The notes under the pieces were generated by a model. The model did no database searches and was not told the DNA's origin. It saw only the letters and a program-made list of their open reading frames with translations. The position numbers and the translations under genes are program-made. 64,000 bases of DNA from positions 1 through 64,000 of the forward strand of contig JAOXRU010000618.1 in NCBI GenBank assembly GCA_025800395.1, in the 5' to 3' direction. The stretch is from Flavobacteriaceae bacterium. GTDB taxonomy: Bacteria; Bacteroidota; Bacteroidia; Flavobacteriales; Flavobacteriaceae. Below, one piece after another: positions 46,123-53,914 of the stretch (positions within the stretch are counted from its first letter, which is position 1; each line of letters starts with the position of its first letter).

Positions 46123-47562
46123 ATGAAATCTATACTCGATACCGACAAATTGTATAAACTCATAAAGAAAGAGTTTCCATATACCCCTACAGCCACACAG
46201 GATATAGTCTTGCAAAAGTTGGCTGCTTTTATAACGGAGAAGGAGGATAGCGGTATTTTTTTGTTAAAAGGATTTGCGGGAACAGGAAAAACGACCATAA
46301 TCGGTAGTATAGTGGCAAATTTGTGGAAATCTACTGTAAAGAGTGTACTGATGGCGCCAACTGGCAGGGCGGCAAAAGTAATGACAGCATATTCGAATAC
46401 CACTGCTTTTACCATTCATAAAAAGATATATTTCCCAAAAACGAACAAAGGAGGAGGGGTGCAATTTGTACTTTCACCCAACAAACATCGCAACACCCTG
46501 TTTATAGTAGATGAAGCTTCTATGATATCCAATACTTCGAGCGATAGTAAACTTTTTGAAAACGGTAGTCTATTAGATGATCTCATACAATATGTGTATA
46601 GTGGGCACCAATGCAAGCTGATTTTGATAGGGGATACAGCCCAATTGCCTCCGGTACATGCTATAGTGAGTCCGGCATTGGACGAAAACCAACTGGCTTT
46701 GCAATATCAGAGAGAAGTAGAAATGATAGAAATGCAAGAAGTGCTAAGACAGGCTTCGGATTCTGGTATACTTTATAATGCAACAGAAATTCGTTCACGA
46801 ATACAAGACAATTTTTACGAAGATTTTCGTTTCAAGCTCCGTGGTTTTTTAGATATAGTTCGTCTGGTAGACGGACACGATATACAATCGGCCATAGATG
46901 AGGCTTATAGCAATGTGGGGAAAGAAGAAACGGTGATCGTGGTTCGATCCAACAAAAGAGCCAATCTTTTCAACCAACAAATACGCTCGCGTATACTTTT
47001 TCATGAGAACGAGTTAACCGCTGGGGATTATCTCATGGTAGTTCGCAACAATTACTTCTGGGTAAAACCCAATAGTGATGCAGGATTTGTAGCCAATGGA
47101 GACATCATAGAGGTATTGGAGATTTTTGGATTTAAAGACTTATATGGTTTTCGATTTGCAGAAGTGAAGATAAAAATGGTGGATTATCCCAATATGCAAC
47201 CATTTGAAACAGTACTACTGCTGGATACTTTGGAGGCACAAAGTCCTTCTCTGTCTTATGAAGAAGCAAATAGATTGTATCAGGAGGTGTTACAAGATTA
47301 TGCAGATGAGCCTACCAAGTACAAAAAGTTTTTGAAAGTAAAATCGAATAAATATTTCAATGCCCTGCAGGTGAAGTTTTCCTATGCGATAACTTGCCAC
47401 AAATCTCAAGGAGGGCAGTGGGACACTGTTTTTATAGAACAACCTTATTTGCCAAATGGCCCAGATACCGACTATATGCGTTGGTTGTATACAGCCTTGA
47501 CGCGTTCCAAGCGGAAATTGTATTTGTTGGGTTTTCAAAATGAGTATTTTGAGGAGGATTAA
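46123..47562 (+). CDS. RecD-like AAA ATPase / DNA helicase
   Basis: A 479-aa superfamily 1B helicase-like protein. Walker A GFAGTGKTT (near 50-58), APTGRAAKVM (motif Ia), FIVDEASMIS (Walker B), LIGDTAQLPPV (motif III) and a C-terminal AITCHKSQGGQWDTVFIE plus LYTALTRSKRKL (motifs V and VI) are all present. It is shorter than true RecD2 and lacks RecB or RecC partners nearby. Family members in Bacteroidota are annotated as AAA ATPase or RecD-like; the role is presumably DNA repair. The start at 46123 (MKSILDTDKLY) fits the family; the upstream extension from 46066 does not. Confidence 0.9.
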   Translation: MKSILDTDKLYKLIKKEFPYTPTATQDIVLQKLAAFITEKEDSGIFLLKGFAGTGKTTIIGSIVANLWKSTVKSVLMAPTGRAAKVMTAYSNTTAFTIHKKIYFPKTNKGGGVQFVLSPNKHRNTLFIVDEASMISNTSSDSKLFENGSLLDDLIQYVYSGHQCKLILIGDTAQLPPVHAIVSPALDENQLALQYQREVEMIEMQEVLRQASDSGILYNATEIRSRIQDNFYEDFRFKLRGFLDIVRLVDGHDIQSAIDEAYSNVGKEETVIVVRSNKRANLFNQQIRSRILFHENELTAGDYLMVVRNNYFWVKPNSDAGFVANGDIIEVLEIFGFKDLYGFRFAEVKIKMVDYPNMQPFETVLLLDTLEAQSPSLSYEEANRLYQEVLQDYADEPTKYKKFLKVKSNKYFNALQVKFSYAITCHKSQGGQWDTVFIEQPYLPNGPDTDYMRWLYTALTRSKRKLYLLGFQNEYFEED

Positions 47563-47658
47563 AAAAAGGAATTCTCTAAAATTAACATTACAGACAATGA
47601 GGTGATTTTGGTTTTTTTTGGATAAAAATGACTACGTTTATGCGAGTTTTGTTATTTA

Positions 47659-47828
47659 TGGCTAAGGGATAGTAGTGGCAGCTTTTTTGGAAGAAAAACT
47701 AGTACTGCATGAGCGAGGAAGCGACCAGAGGAAGCTACCACAGCCATAGCAGTACTTTTTTGTGACAAAAAACTAAAGCGGATAGCCCGACTCGAGGGCG
47801 CTCCGACCTAGAGGAAGCCCCAAAAAAA
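47659..47828. ncRNA. structured intergenic element of unknown type
   Basis: In the 340-bp gap before the DUF4126 gene. Helix A: GGCT plus GTGGCAGCTT (47660-47663, 47675-47684) with AAGCTACCAC plus AGCC (47732-47745). Helix B: AGTACTGC (47701-47708) with GCAGTACT (47749-47756), followed by TTTTTT. A and B cross, so they form a pseudoknot or exclude each other. Helix C: GGA-TA-GCCC (47780-47788) with GGGC-GC-TCC (47796-47804). The motif CGACC(T)AGAGGAAGC occurs twice, at 47722 and 47804. No coding frame is convincing. Strand is undetermined; helix B with its T run suggests plus. I cannot name it; the Flavo-1 RNA motif is one candidate to test. Confidence 0.55.
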
Positions 47829-47902
47829 GGATATATTAAAAAATTCTTTTAGTATATTTAACCAGGCAATAGAATGGCTTTATATATTTAAACGGACATT
47901 AT

Positions 47903-48472
47903 ATGAGTACGACGATCATCAGTATATTTTTGGGCATCGGTTTGGCTGCTGCGGTGGGATTTAGGGTGTTTTTACCTTTATTTGTTTTATCGGTAGCATC
48001 ACATTTTGGAGATTGGGGGCTCAATGAGAGTTTTGCATGGTTGGGTTCTACAACTGCCATGATTACTTTGGGCATAGCGATGTTGGTAGAGATAGGGGCA
48101 TATCTAATTCCTTGGCTAGATAATATGTTGGATAGTATTGCTGTGCCCTTGGCTGGAGTTGCGGGGACCATAGTGGTAATTGCAACTGTTGCCGATTTGG
48201 ATCCGGTAGTGAGTTGGTCTTTGGCCATTATAGCTGGTGGGGGTACTGCGGCCGCCGTAAGTGGGACATCTGCTGTTACCAGATTGACCTCTACTGCTAC
48301 TACTGGTGGCTTGGCCAATGGGGGTGTTGCAGTGGCAGAAACAGGTGCAGCAACAGCTTTGGCTGCTGTTTCGGTGCTATGGCCTACCATAGCTATGGTG
48401 CTGGTAATCGTAGTGTTGTGGGTTGTCTTCAAAATATATTATAAATTACGACCAAAAAATTCTAAAGAATAA
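47903..48472 (+). CDS. DUF4126 family membrane protein
   Basis: A 189-aa hydrophobic protein matching the DUF4126 family. GIGLAAAVGFRVFLPLFVLS at the start and GVAGTIVVIATVADLDPVVSW in the middle are typical. Four to five membrane helices are likely, with a short basic tail (YYKLRPKNSKE). Function unknown. It precedes kdsB by 30 bp and is probably first in the kdsB-kdnB operon. A 177-codon minus-strand frame overlapping it is a shadow. Confidence 0.85.
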   Translation: MSTTIISIFLGIGLAAAVGFRVFLPLFVLSVASHFGDWGLNESFAWLGSTTAMITLGIAMLVEIGAYLIPWLDNMLDSIAVPLAGVAGTIVVIATVADLDPVVSWSLAIIAGGGTAAAVSGTSAVTRLTSTATTGGLANGGVAVAETGAATALAAVSVLWPTIAMVLVIVVLWVVFKIYYKLRPKNSKE

Positions 48473-48501
48473 TGTAATTTGCAGCTTTTAAAACCAACAG
48501 C

Positions 48502-49230
48502 GTGAAAGTAGTAGCAATGATACCTGCCAGATACGAAGCCAGTAGGTTTCCTGGAAAATTGATGCAGGATTTAGGAGGAAAACCAGTTATTGTACGTACC
48601 TATGAGGCGATGACGGCCACCCAATTGTTTGATGATGTAATGGTGGTAACGGATAGTGATATTATATTTGAGGCCATTGCCCAAATAGGCGGTAAGGTGG
48701 TAATGAGCAAAAAGGAGCATCAGTGCGGTAGTGATCGTATAGCGGAGGCTGCCGAGGACGTAGATGTGGATATCATCGTAAATGTACAGGGCGATGAGCC
48801 ATTTACTGACAGGGAGAGTCTGGAGAAACTATTGGAAGTTTTTAAAGAAGATCCCAAACAAGAAATTGATTTGGCTTCTCTGATGAATCCCATGCAGGGA
48901 ATGGAGGAAATAGAAAATCCAAATAATGTAAAAGTGGTTGTGGATAATCGCAATTTTGCTTTGTATTTTTCGAGAGCACCGATCCCATATCCGCGAGAGT
49001 TGCAAGAGGATACCGTTTATTATGAGCACAAAGGAGTGTATGCTTTTCGCAGACAGGCCTTGTTGGATTTTCCTAAAATGAACATTCTTTCTTTGGAGGC
49101 TACAGAAAAGATAGAAGCTACTAGGTATTTGGAATATGGAAAAAAAATAAAAATGGTAGTAACCCAAGTTTCGGGAATTGAAATAGATACCCCAGAAGAT
49201 TTAATAGCAGCACAAAAAGTATGGAAATAG
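48502..49230 (+). CDS. kdsB: 3-deoxy-manno-octulosonate cytidylyltransferase (CMP-Kdo synthetase)
   Basis: A 242-aa cytoplasmic enzyme that makes CMP-Kdo from CTP and Kdo for the LPS inner core. MIPARYEASRFPGK (CTP loop), QCGSDRIAEA, VNVQGDEPF and ATEKIEATRYLE are family signatures. The start is GTG at 48502; no ATG precedes the conserved MIPARY within the frame and the position is standard. It overlaps the HAD gene by 10 bp. In Shewanella, the matching enzyme prefers 8-amino-Kdo when kdnA and kdnB are present; kdnB is three genes downstream here, so this KdsB may also use 8-amino-Kdo (inference). Confidence 0.95.
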   Translation: MKVVAMIPARYEASRFPGKLMQDLGGKPVIVRTYEAMTATQLFDDVMVVTDSDIIFEAIAQIGGKVVMSKKEHQCGSDRIAEAAEDVDVDIIVNVQGDEPFTDRESLEKLLEVFKEDPKQEIDLASLMNPMQGMEEIENPNNVKVVVDNRNFALYFSRAPIPYPRELQEDTVYYEHKGVYAFRRQALLDFPKMNILSLEATEKIEATRYLEYGKKIKMVVTQVSGIEIDTPEDLIAAQKVWK

Positions 49231-49919
49231 ATTATAGTAATATCAAAGTTATCGGGTTCGATGCCGATGATACCTTGTGGGTAAACGAAACCTATTTTAG
49301 AGATACAGAGCATGCCTTTGCAAAATTGCTCACAGAATATGAAACGGAAAATAAAATCGATCAGGAACTGTTTAAGAAGGAGATGGAAAACCTACCATTG
49401 TATGGCTATGGTGTAAAAGGGTTTGTGCTATCTATGATCGAATCGGCCATGGATATTTCCAATGGCAAATGCGATATAAAAACCATAAGCGAAATATTAG
49501 AATTGGGGAAACGCATGATCAATCATCGTGTAGAGCTCTTGGAAGGTGTAGAAGAAGTGCTCGCCTCTCTTAGTGATAACTATCGCCTATTGTTGCTTAC
49601 CAAAGGAGATTTGTTGGATCAGGAGCGCAAATTGGAAAAGTCAGGCTTAGAAGCCTATTTTAATCATGTAGAGGTGCTTAGTGAAAAGAAAGAGGCCAAT
49701 TATGCCAGATTGCTCGATCATTTACAAATTCCAGTAGAGGAGTTCTTGATGATTGGTAATTCTCTTAAATCGGACGTATTGCCATTGGTAAATATAGGAG
49801 CACAAGCAGTGCACGTGCCTTTTCACACGACTTGGCAACATGAGTTGGTAGATGAAGACAACGTTACCGATAATTATCTCAAAATACACGAAATCAAAAA
49901 TATTTTAGCTTATTTGTAA
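49221..49919 (+). CDS. HAD family hydrolase (YjjG-like)
   Basis: A 232-aa phosphatase of the haloacid dehalogenase superfamily with a C1 helical cap. The catalytic pair is D14/D16 in IGFDADDTLW; LLLTKGD is motif II, and MIGNSLKSDVLPLVNIG carries motif IV. It is larger than KdsC (about 170 aa, capless), so it is not an obvious Kdo-8-phosphate phosphatase, but its place between kdsB and kdnB suggests a link with sugar or nucleotide phosphate. It overlaps kdsB by 10 bp and the next gene by 1 bp. Confidence 0.88.
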   Translation: MEIDYSNIKVIGFDADDTLWVNETYFRDTEHAFAKLLTEYETENKIDQELFKKEMENLPLYGYGVKGFVLSMIESAMDISNGKCDIKTISEILELGKRMINHRVELLEGVEEVLASLSDNYRLLLLTKGDLLDQERKLEKSGLEAYFNHVEVLSEKKEANYARLLDHLQIPVEEFLMIGNSLKSDVLPLVNIGAQAVHVPFHTTWQHELVDEDNVTDNYLKIHEIKNILAYL

Positions 49920-50542
49920 TGCGAAAGATAGATTTTGAAAACTGGAATCGCAAAGAGATTTTTCAGCATTTTAAAAGATTTGATGATCCGTATTTTTCGG
50001 TATTGGTTTCTATAGAAGTCACCACTGCTTATTTGCAGGCGAAAGAAAAAGAGATGCCGTTTTTTGCATTGCTTTTGCACGCTTGCTTAAGTGCAATGGT
50101 GGAAGTAGAGCCATTGCGAATGCGTGAGTTAGATGGGGAAATTGTGGTTTTTGATACCCTACATGCTTCTGCTACTATGATGCATGCCGATGAAACGATA
50201 GGATTTACTTTTGTGCGTTATGACACAAATATTTCTATTTTTGTAAGGAATTATTTGAAAGAAAAAGAACGTGTAGCCCAAGGCACCAATTTGTTTCCGC
50301 CACAAAACACCCTCGATTGTATTTATTGTTCGGCTATGCCTTGGTTGTCCTTTAGTGGGCACAAAGAGCCACATTCGGGAAGCTGGGAAACTGTGCCAAA
50401 ATTAGCTTTTAGCAAAAGAGAAAAGAAAGACAATAAATATTATATGAATGTTTCTATAGCAGCCAATCACGCTCTGGTAGACGGACTACACATTGGCCGT
50501 TTTATAGAAAAATTCCAAAACCAACTAAATAAAGAAATATGA
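49919..50542 (+). CDS. chloramphenicol acetyltransferase-like acyltransferase
   Basis: A 207-aa CAT-fold enzyme. The catalytic His is H184 in ANHALVDGLH, with the structural Asp D188 and Gly G189; true CATs have HHAVCDG. TIGFTFVRYD and SAMPWLSF match the family's N-terminal half. CAT-like proteins in chromosomal operons often acetylate something other than chloramphenicol. It sits in the kdsB-HAD-kdnB operon (1-bp overlap before, 4-bp overlap after), so an amino sugar such as 8-amino-Kdo is a possible acceptor; this is speculation from position. Confidence 0.85.
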   Translation: MRKIDFENWNRKEIFQHFKRFDDPYFSVLVSIEVTTAYLQAKEKEMPFFALLLHACLSAMVEVEPLRMRELDGEIVVFDTLHASATMMHADETIGFTFVRYDTNISIFVRNYLKEKERVAQGTNLFPPQNTLDCIYCSAMPWLSFSGHKEPHSGSWETVPKLAFSKREKKDNKYYMNVSIAANHALVDGLHIGRFIEKFQNQLNKEI

Positions 50543-51618
50543 AGTTTAGAAATTTTCCAATGGTTCCAAGAGTAGTATTTGGAAGAGGTAGCTTCGATCA
50601 GTTGGGGGAAATACTTACCCCTAAACGACGCAATTCGGAAGCACCATTTGTGTTTTTGGTAGATGATGTGTTTGAGGCAAAAAAAGCTTTGATTGAAAGG
50701 ATACCATTGTGTTGCAACGACCAGATTATCTATGTTTCTGCAGAAGAAGAGCCAAAAACCAAGCAAGTAGATGCCTTGGTAAAGCAGTTAAACGACAATT
50801 TTGCCGAAAAGCCTTCTGGAATTATCGGAATTGGTGGTGGAACCTTGTTAGATATGGCCAAAGCTGTAGCCATCATGCTCAACAATCCAGGGAGTGCCTC
50901 TGAGTACCAAGGTTGGGATTTGGTGCATCACCAAGCGGTGTACCATGTAGGAGTACCTACGATTTCTGGAACAGGGGCGGAAGTTAGTCGAACTACGGTA
51001 TTGATGGGGCCAGAACGCAAATTGGGTATCAATTCCGATTACACTCCTTTTGATCAGGTATTGCTCGACCCAGAACTTACAGACGGGGTGCCAAAAAACC
51101 AATGGTTTTATACGGGTATGGATTGCTATATACACTGCGTAGAATCTCTCACTGGCACCTATCTCAATGCTTTTAGTCAAAGTTACGGAGAGAAGGCTAT
51201 GGAATTATGTGAAGAGGTGTATTTGCAGGATATAGAAGAAAAAGAATCTCAGGACAAGCTTATGATGGCTTCTTGGCACGGTGGAATGAGTATAGCATAC
51301 TCACAAGTTGGTGTTGCACATGCCATGAGCTACGGGCTCTCTTATTTGCTGGGCGTAAAACACGGTATTGGAAACTGTATGGTCTTTGATGAGATCGAAG
51401 AGTTTTATCCTGAAGGAGTAAAAGTGTTTAAAAAAATGGTAGATAAGCACCAGATATATATACCCAAAAATGTCTGTGCAGGATTGAGTGATAAGGAATT
51501 TGACACCATGATAAATGTTTCTTTGAGTTTAGAGCCTCTTTGGGAAAATGCCTTAGGTAAAGATTGGAAAGATACCATCACTAGGCATAAACTGAGAGAA
51601 CTATTTGAAAGAATTTAA
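50539..51618 (+). CDS. kdnB: 3-deoxy-alpha-D-manno-octulosonate 8-oxidase KdnB
   Basis: A 359-aa iron-containing alcohol dehydrogenase-like enzyme. GIIGIGGGTLLDMAKAVAI is the NAD-binding region, PTISGTGAEVSRTTVL the signature, and GMDCYIHCVESLTGTYLN with HAMSYGLSYLLGVKHGIGN carries the metal-binding His residues. The sequence resembles Shewanella KdnB, which oxidises Kdo at C8 so that KdnA can place an amine there. The partner kdnA begins at 63643 in this window, 12 kb away on the same strand. It overlaps the CAT-like gene by 4 bp and is followed by a strong terminator. Confidence 0.85.
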   Translation: MKFRNFPMVPRVVFGRGSFDQLGEILTPKRRNSEAPFVFLVDDVFEAKKALIERIPLCCNDQIIYVSAEEEPKTKQVDALVKQLNDNFAEKPSGIIGIGGGTLLDMAKAVAIMLNNPGSASEYQGWDLVHHQAVYHVGVPTISGTGAEVSRTTVLMGPERKLGINSDYTPFDQVLLDPELTDGVPKNQWFYTGMDCYIHCVESLTGTYLNAFSQSYGEKAMELCEEVYLQDIEEKESQDKLMMASWHGGMSIAYSQVGVAHAMSYGLSYLLGVKHGIGNCMVFDEIEEFYPEGVKVFKKMVDKHQIYIPKNVCAGLSDKEFDTMINVSLSLEPLWENALGKDWKDTITRHKLRELFERI

Positions 51619-51637
51619 AATAGCAACTTGCTATAGC

Positions 51638-51678
51638 TAAGGCAAATGCCATATTTCTGTATTTGCCTTATTTGTTTT
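51638..51678 (+). terminator. rho-independent terminator of the kdsB-kdnB operon
   Basis: TAAGGCAAAT pairs with ATTTGCCTTA (10 bp, 51638-51647 and 51661-51670), followed by TTTGTTTTCT. It lies 20 bp after the kdnB stop. Confidence 0.85.
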
Positions 51679-51762
51679 CTATAGTTGGTTTGGTTTTCTG
51701 GTTTGTAGCGATCTATTTACGATTGCTGTTTTATTTTAATTCATAAGCTTTACTGGATTGCT

Positions 51763-51770
51763 TATATTTG
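51763..51770 (+). promoter_or_regulatory. -7 element TATATTTG of the ecotin-like gene
   Basis: A perfect TAnnTTTG, 54 nt before the ATG at 51824. No TTG at 17-23 nt. Confidence 0.5.
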
Positions 51771-51823
51771 TGATAAAATATTTTATTTCAAAGAGGAATA
51801 TACAACGATAATTAAAAAGGTAA

Positions 51824-52744
51824 ATGAGATCATTTTTTTATTTGGTGTTATTTTTTGGGTTACAACAATGTAATTCCAATAAGTTAGCAGAGAGCAAAAG
51901 TGCGCCTGCAGCAGAAGGCTCGGAGTTAGATTTTATTTTATCCCAATTTCCAGAGGCAGAGCCAGGTCAAAAGAGGGTATTTATACTAATGGAACCTAAA
52001 TCCAATGAAGAAAATTACCAAGTACAGATAGGGATAGGTAAAAGACAGAAAGTGGACCCTTGCAACACCCATTTTTTGGATGTTGCTATGGAGAAAAAAG
52101 AAAAACAAGGCTTTACGTATTTCCAGTTTGGAAAAGCTACTATTCAAAGTACCTTGATGCATTGTACAGCAGCCTCTGTGGAGCGTTTGGTAAATAGTGC
52201 TGCTGTATTTGAACCGTATAATAGTCAAATACCTATAGTGGCTTACATACCAAATGACTGCGATTTGTATTATCATGTGTGGACACCAAAGAATATCCAA
52301 AAAGCAGATAAGGGATTGGATAAAACCGATCTTTCGATGTTTCCAAATACAGAATCCAATATGCGTCGTTGGGTAATCGATAAGCATATAGAATATATAG
52401 ATCCCAGCGAGACAGGTATCGTAGATGATAAGCGATTTGCATTTTGGTTGTCCAAAAAGGCAGCACTAGATAATTGTAATACACATATACTTGGTTGTAC
52501 CTATAAAAAGAAATTGGTAGACGGATGGCAATTTGAATATTATAGGGCTTATACCAATGGGATAATGAGTACTCGTATGGGCTGTTTGGATTCTGAGATC
52601 AAAGAACAAGAGGTGTTGAGTATTCCACAATTTGCAAGTTATAACAAGCGTGTGCCATTGGTGATTTACACCAGATCAGATGTAGAGTTGTATTATGCGA
52701 TCTGGCATAAACAAGCGCAACAATTTATCGCAAAAGTATATTGA
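51824..52744 (+). CDS. lipoprotein with two tandem ecotin-like protease inhibitor domains
   Basis: A 306-aa predicted lipoprotein (Cys16 after a hydrophobic N-terminus; the lipobox FGLQQC is loose). Domain 1 (about 35-155) follows ecotin: FPEAEPGQKRVFILM, VDPCNTH, an ATIQSTLMHC reactive loop and SQIPIVAYIPNDCDLYYHVW. Domain 2 (about 168-296) repeats it: FPNTESNMRRWVI, LDNCNTH, GIMSTRMGC and KRVPLVIYTRSDVELYYAIW. Each keeps the disulfide pair (C80-C114 and C218-C254). Aligned with E. coli ecotin STMMAC, where P1 is Met84, the P1 residues here are Leu111 and Arg251. Ecotin inhibits chymotrypsin-fold serine proteases such as trypsin, chymotrypsin and elastase. A surface inhibitor against predators, hosts or rival proteases is plausible. 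It stands alone between kdnB and yebC. Confidence 0.82.
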   Translation: MRSFFYLVLFFGLQQCNSNKLAESKSAPAAEGSELDFILSQFPEAEPGQKRVFILMEPKSNEENYQVQIGIGKRQKVDPCNTHFLDVAMEKKEKQGFTYFQFGKATIQSTLMHCTAASVERLVNSAAVFEPYNSQIPIVAYIPNDCDLYYHVWTPKNIQKADKGLDKTDLSMFPNTESNMRRWVIDKHIEYIDPSETGIVDDKRFAFWLSKKAALDNCNTHILGCTYKKKLVDGWQFEYYRAYTNGIMSTRMGCLDSEIKEQEVLSIPQFASYNKRVPLVIYTRSDVELYYAIWHKQAQQFIAKVY

Positions 52745-52820
52745 TTGCATATATGCCTTATTTATTTCCAAACTTGAAATAGATAAAAATAAAAAAGCTA
52801 GGCTTGCTGCAAAAAATCTA

Positions 52821-52851
52821 TTGTCTCGAAGCAGCAAACTTCTTATTTTTG
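52821..52851 (+). promoter_or_regulatory. promoter of yebC
   Basis: TTG at 52821-52823 and TATTTTTG at 52844-52851, 20 nt apart, match the Bacteroidota TTG-N(17-23)-TAnnTTTG promoter. The ATG at 52875 lies 23 nt past the -7 box. This settles the yebC start, since the longer frame from 52695 crosses the promoter. Confidence 0.7.
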
Positions 52852-52874
52852 TACAAATCAAATTATCATTATCT

Positions 52875-53594
52875 ATGGGAAGAGCTTTTGAATTTCGCAA
52901 AGCAAGAAAAATGAAACGCTGGTCGGCTATGTCCAAAACTTTTACGCGCATCGGTAAAGATATAGTAATGGCGGTAAAAGAAGGAGGTCCTAATCCGGAA
53001 ACTAATTCGAGATTACGTGCGGTGATTCAAAATGCCAAGGCAGCCAATATGCCGAAAGACAACATAGCGCGAGCTATAAAAAAAGCTTCGGATAAGGATA
53101 CTTCCAATTATAAAGAGGTATTGTTTGAGGGTTATGCCCCCCATGGCGTAGCTGTATTGATTGAAACTGCTACAGACAACAATAACCGAACGGTTGCCAA
53201 TATTCGCTCTTATTTCAACAAATGTGATGGTAGTCTGGGTACTTCTGGTTCGGTGGAGTTTATGTTTGATCATAGCTGTAATTTTCGAATACCAGTAGGA
53301 GAAATGGATGCGGAGGAGTTGGAGTTGGAAATGATCGATTTTGGTGTCGAAGAAGTATTTGTAGATGAAGATGGGATACTTTTGTACGCTCCTTTCAGTA
53401 GTTTTGGCGCCATACAAAAAGAATTGGAGGAAAGAGGAATCGATATACTTTCTTCTGGTTTTGAAAGAATTCCACAAGTCACCAAACCATTAAATGCAGT
53501 ACAAGTAGCTGATGTAGAAAAGTTGTTGGAAAAAATTGAAGAAGATGACGATGTACAAAATGTTTACCATACCATGGTAGAGATGGAAGCATAA
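52875..53594 (+). CDS. yebC: YebC/PmpR family protein
   Basis: A 239-aa cytoplasmic protein. MGRAFEFRKARKMKRWSAMSK and GGPNPETNSRLRAVIQNAKA (here split) at the N-terminus, YAPHGVAVLIE and a long acidic C-terminal half are typical. Family members are described as transcription regulators and more recently as translation factors easing ribosome stalling at proline stretches. The start at 52875 is chosen by family length and the promoter at 52821-52851. It is the last gene with the window's usual TTG-rich leucine codons before the AT-rich block. Confidence 0.93.
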   Translation: MGRAFEFRKARKMKRWSAMSKTFTRIGKDIVMAVKEGGPNPETNSRLRAVIQNAKAANMPKDNIARAIKKASDKDTSNYKEVLFEGYAPHGVAVLIETATDNNNRTVANIRSYFNKCDGSLGTSGSVEFMFDHSCNFRIPVGEMDAEELELEMIDFGVEEVFVDEDGILLYAPFSSFGAIQKELEERGIDILSSGFERIPQVTKPLNAVQVADVEKLLEKIEEDDDVQNVYHTMVEMEA

Positions 53595-53853
53595 AGAGGA
53601 TACTAATTACAAAAAAAAGAGGATAGGTCAGAAGGCTTTCTAAAGATGTTTTTTGTCTTTTCTTATACATAATTGTGACTTCTCGAGCAATGAAAAACCC
53701 TTCGAAGCACGCCTATTCTGATAAAGTCAAAAAACACTGTATTTAAGGTATCGACCTCACATGAATTTGATATCCCTATAAATCAAGACACTTTTTGTAG
53801 TTAGAAATTTATCTAGGTTTATAGGGAAAGTCTTTTATCAAGTATTACACAAT
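53595..53853. other. left boundary region of the AT-rich block
   Basis: No gene or strong hairpin is visible. It was checked for a copy of the tRNA-Ser 3' end (gattcgaaccccc and flanks) as an attachment site; none was found. No integrase remnant is seen. Confidence 0.45.
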
Positions 53854-53861
53854 TACATTTG
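53854..53861 (+). promoter_or_regulatory. candidate -7 element TACATTTG of the RND operon
   Basis: TACATTTG fits TAnnTTTG, 53 nt before the TolC-like start at 53915. No -33 TTG at the right distance. Confidence 0.45.
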
Positions 53862-53914
53862 CTCAAAACAATAAACAAGTATTATATAGAAAGCTTGTTT
53901 AAAATTTGATGTAA

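Noticed and set aside
45924-46415. 163-codon minus-strand frame
   Set aside because: Antisense to the 5' part of the RecD-like helicase, whose Walker A motif is coded there on the plus strand.
47899-48432. 177-codon minus-strand frame
   Set aside because: Ala/Thr/Val-rich mirror of the hydrophobic DUF4126 gene; the plus-strand frame has the family motifs.
49919-50542. Chloramphenicol resistance gene
   Set aside because: CAT fold is likely, but the active-site segment is NHALVDG instead of HHAVCDG and the gene is embedded in a kdsB-kdnB operon, so a metabolic acyltransferase is more likely.
53595-53914. tRNA-Ser-derived attachment site at the left edge of the AT-rich block
   Set aside because: No stretch resembling the tRNA-Ser 3' end was found there by eye, and no integrase is present.
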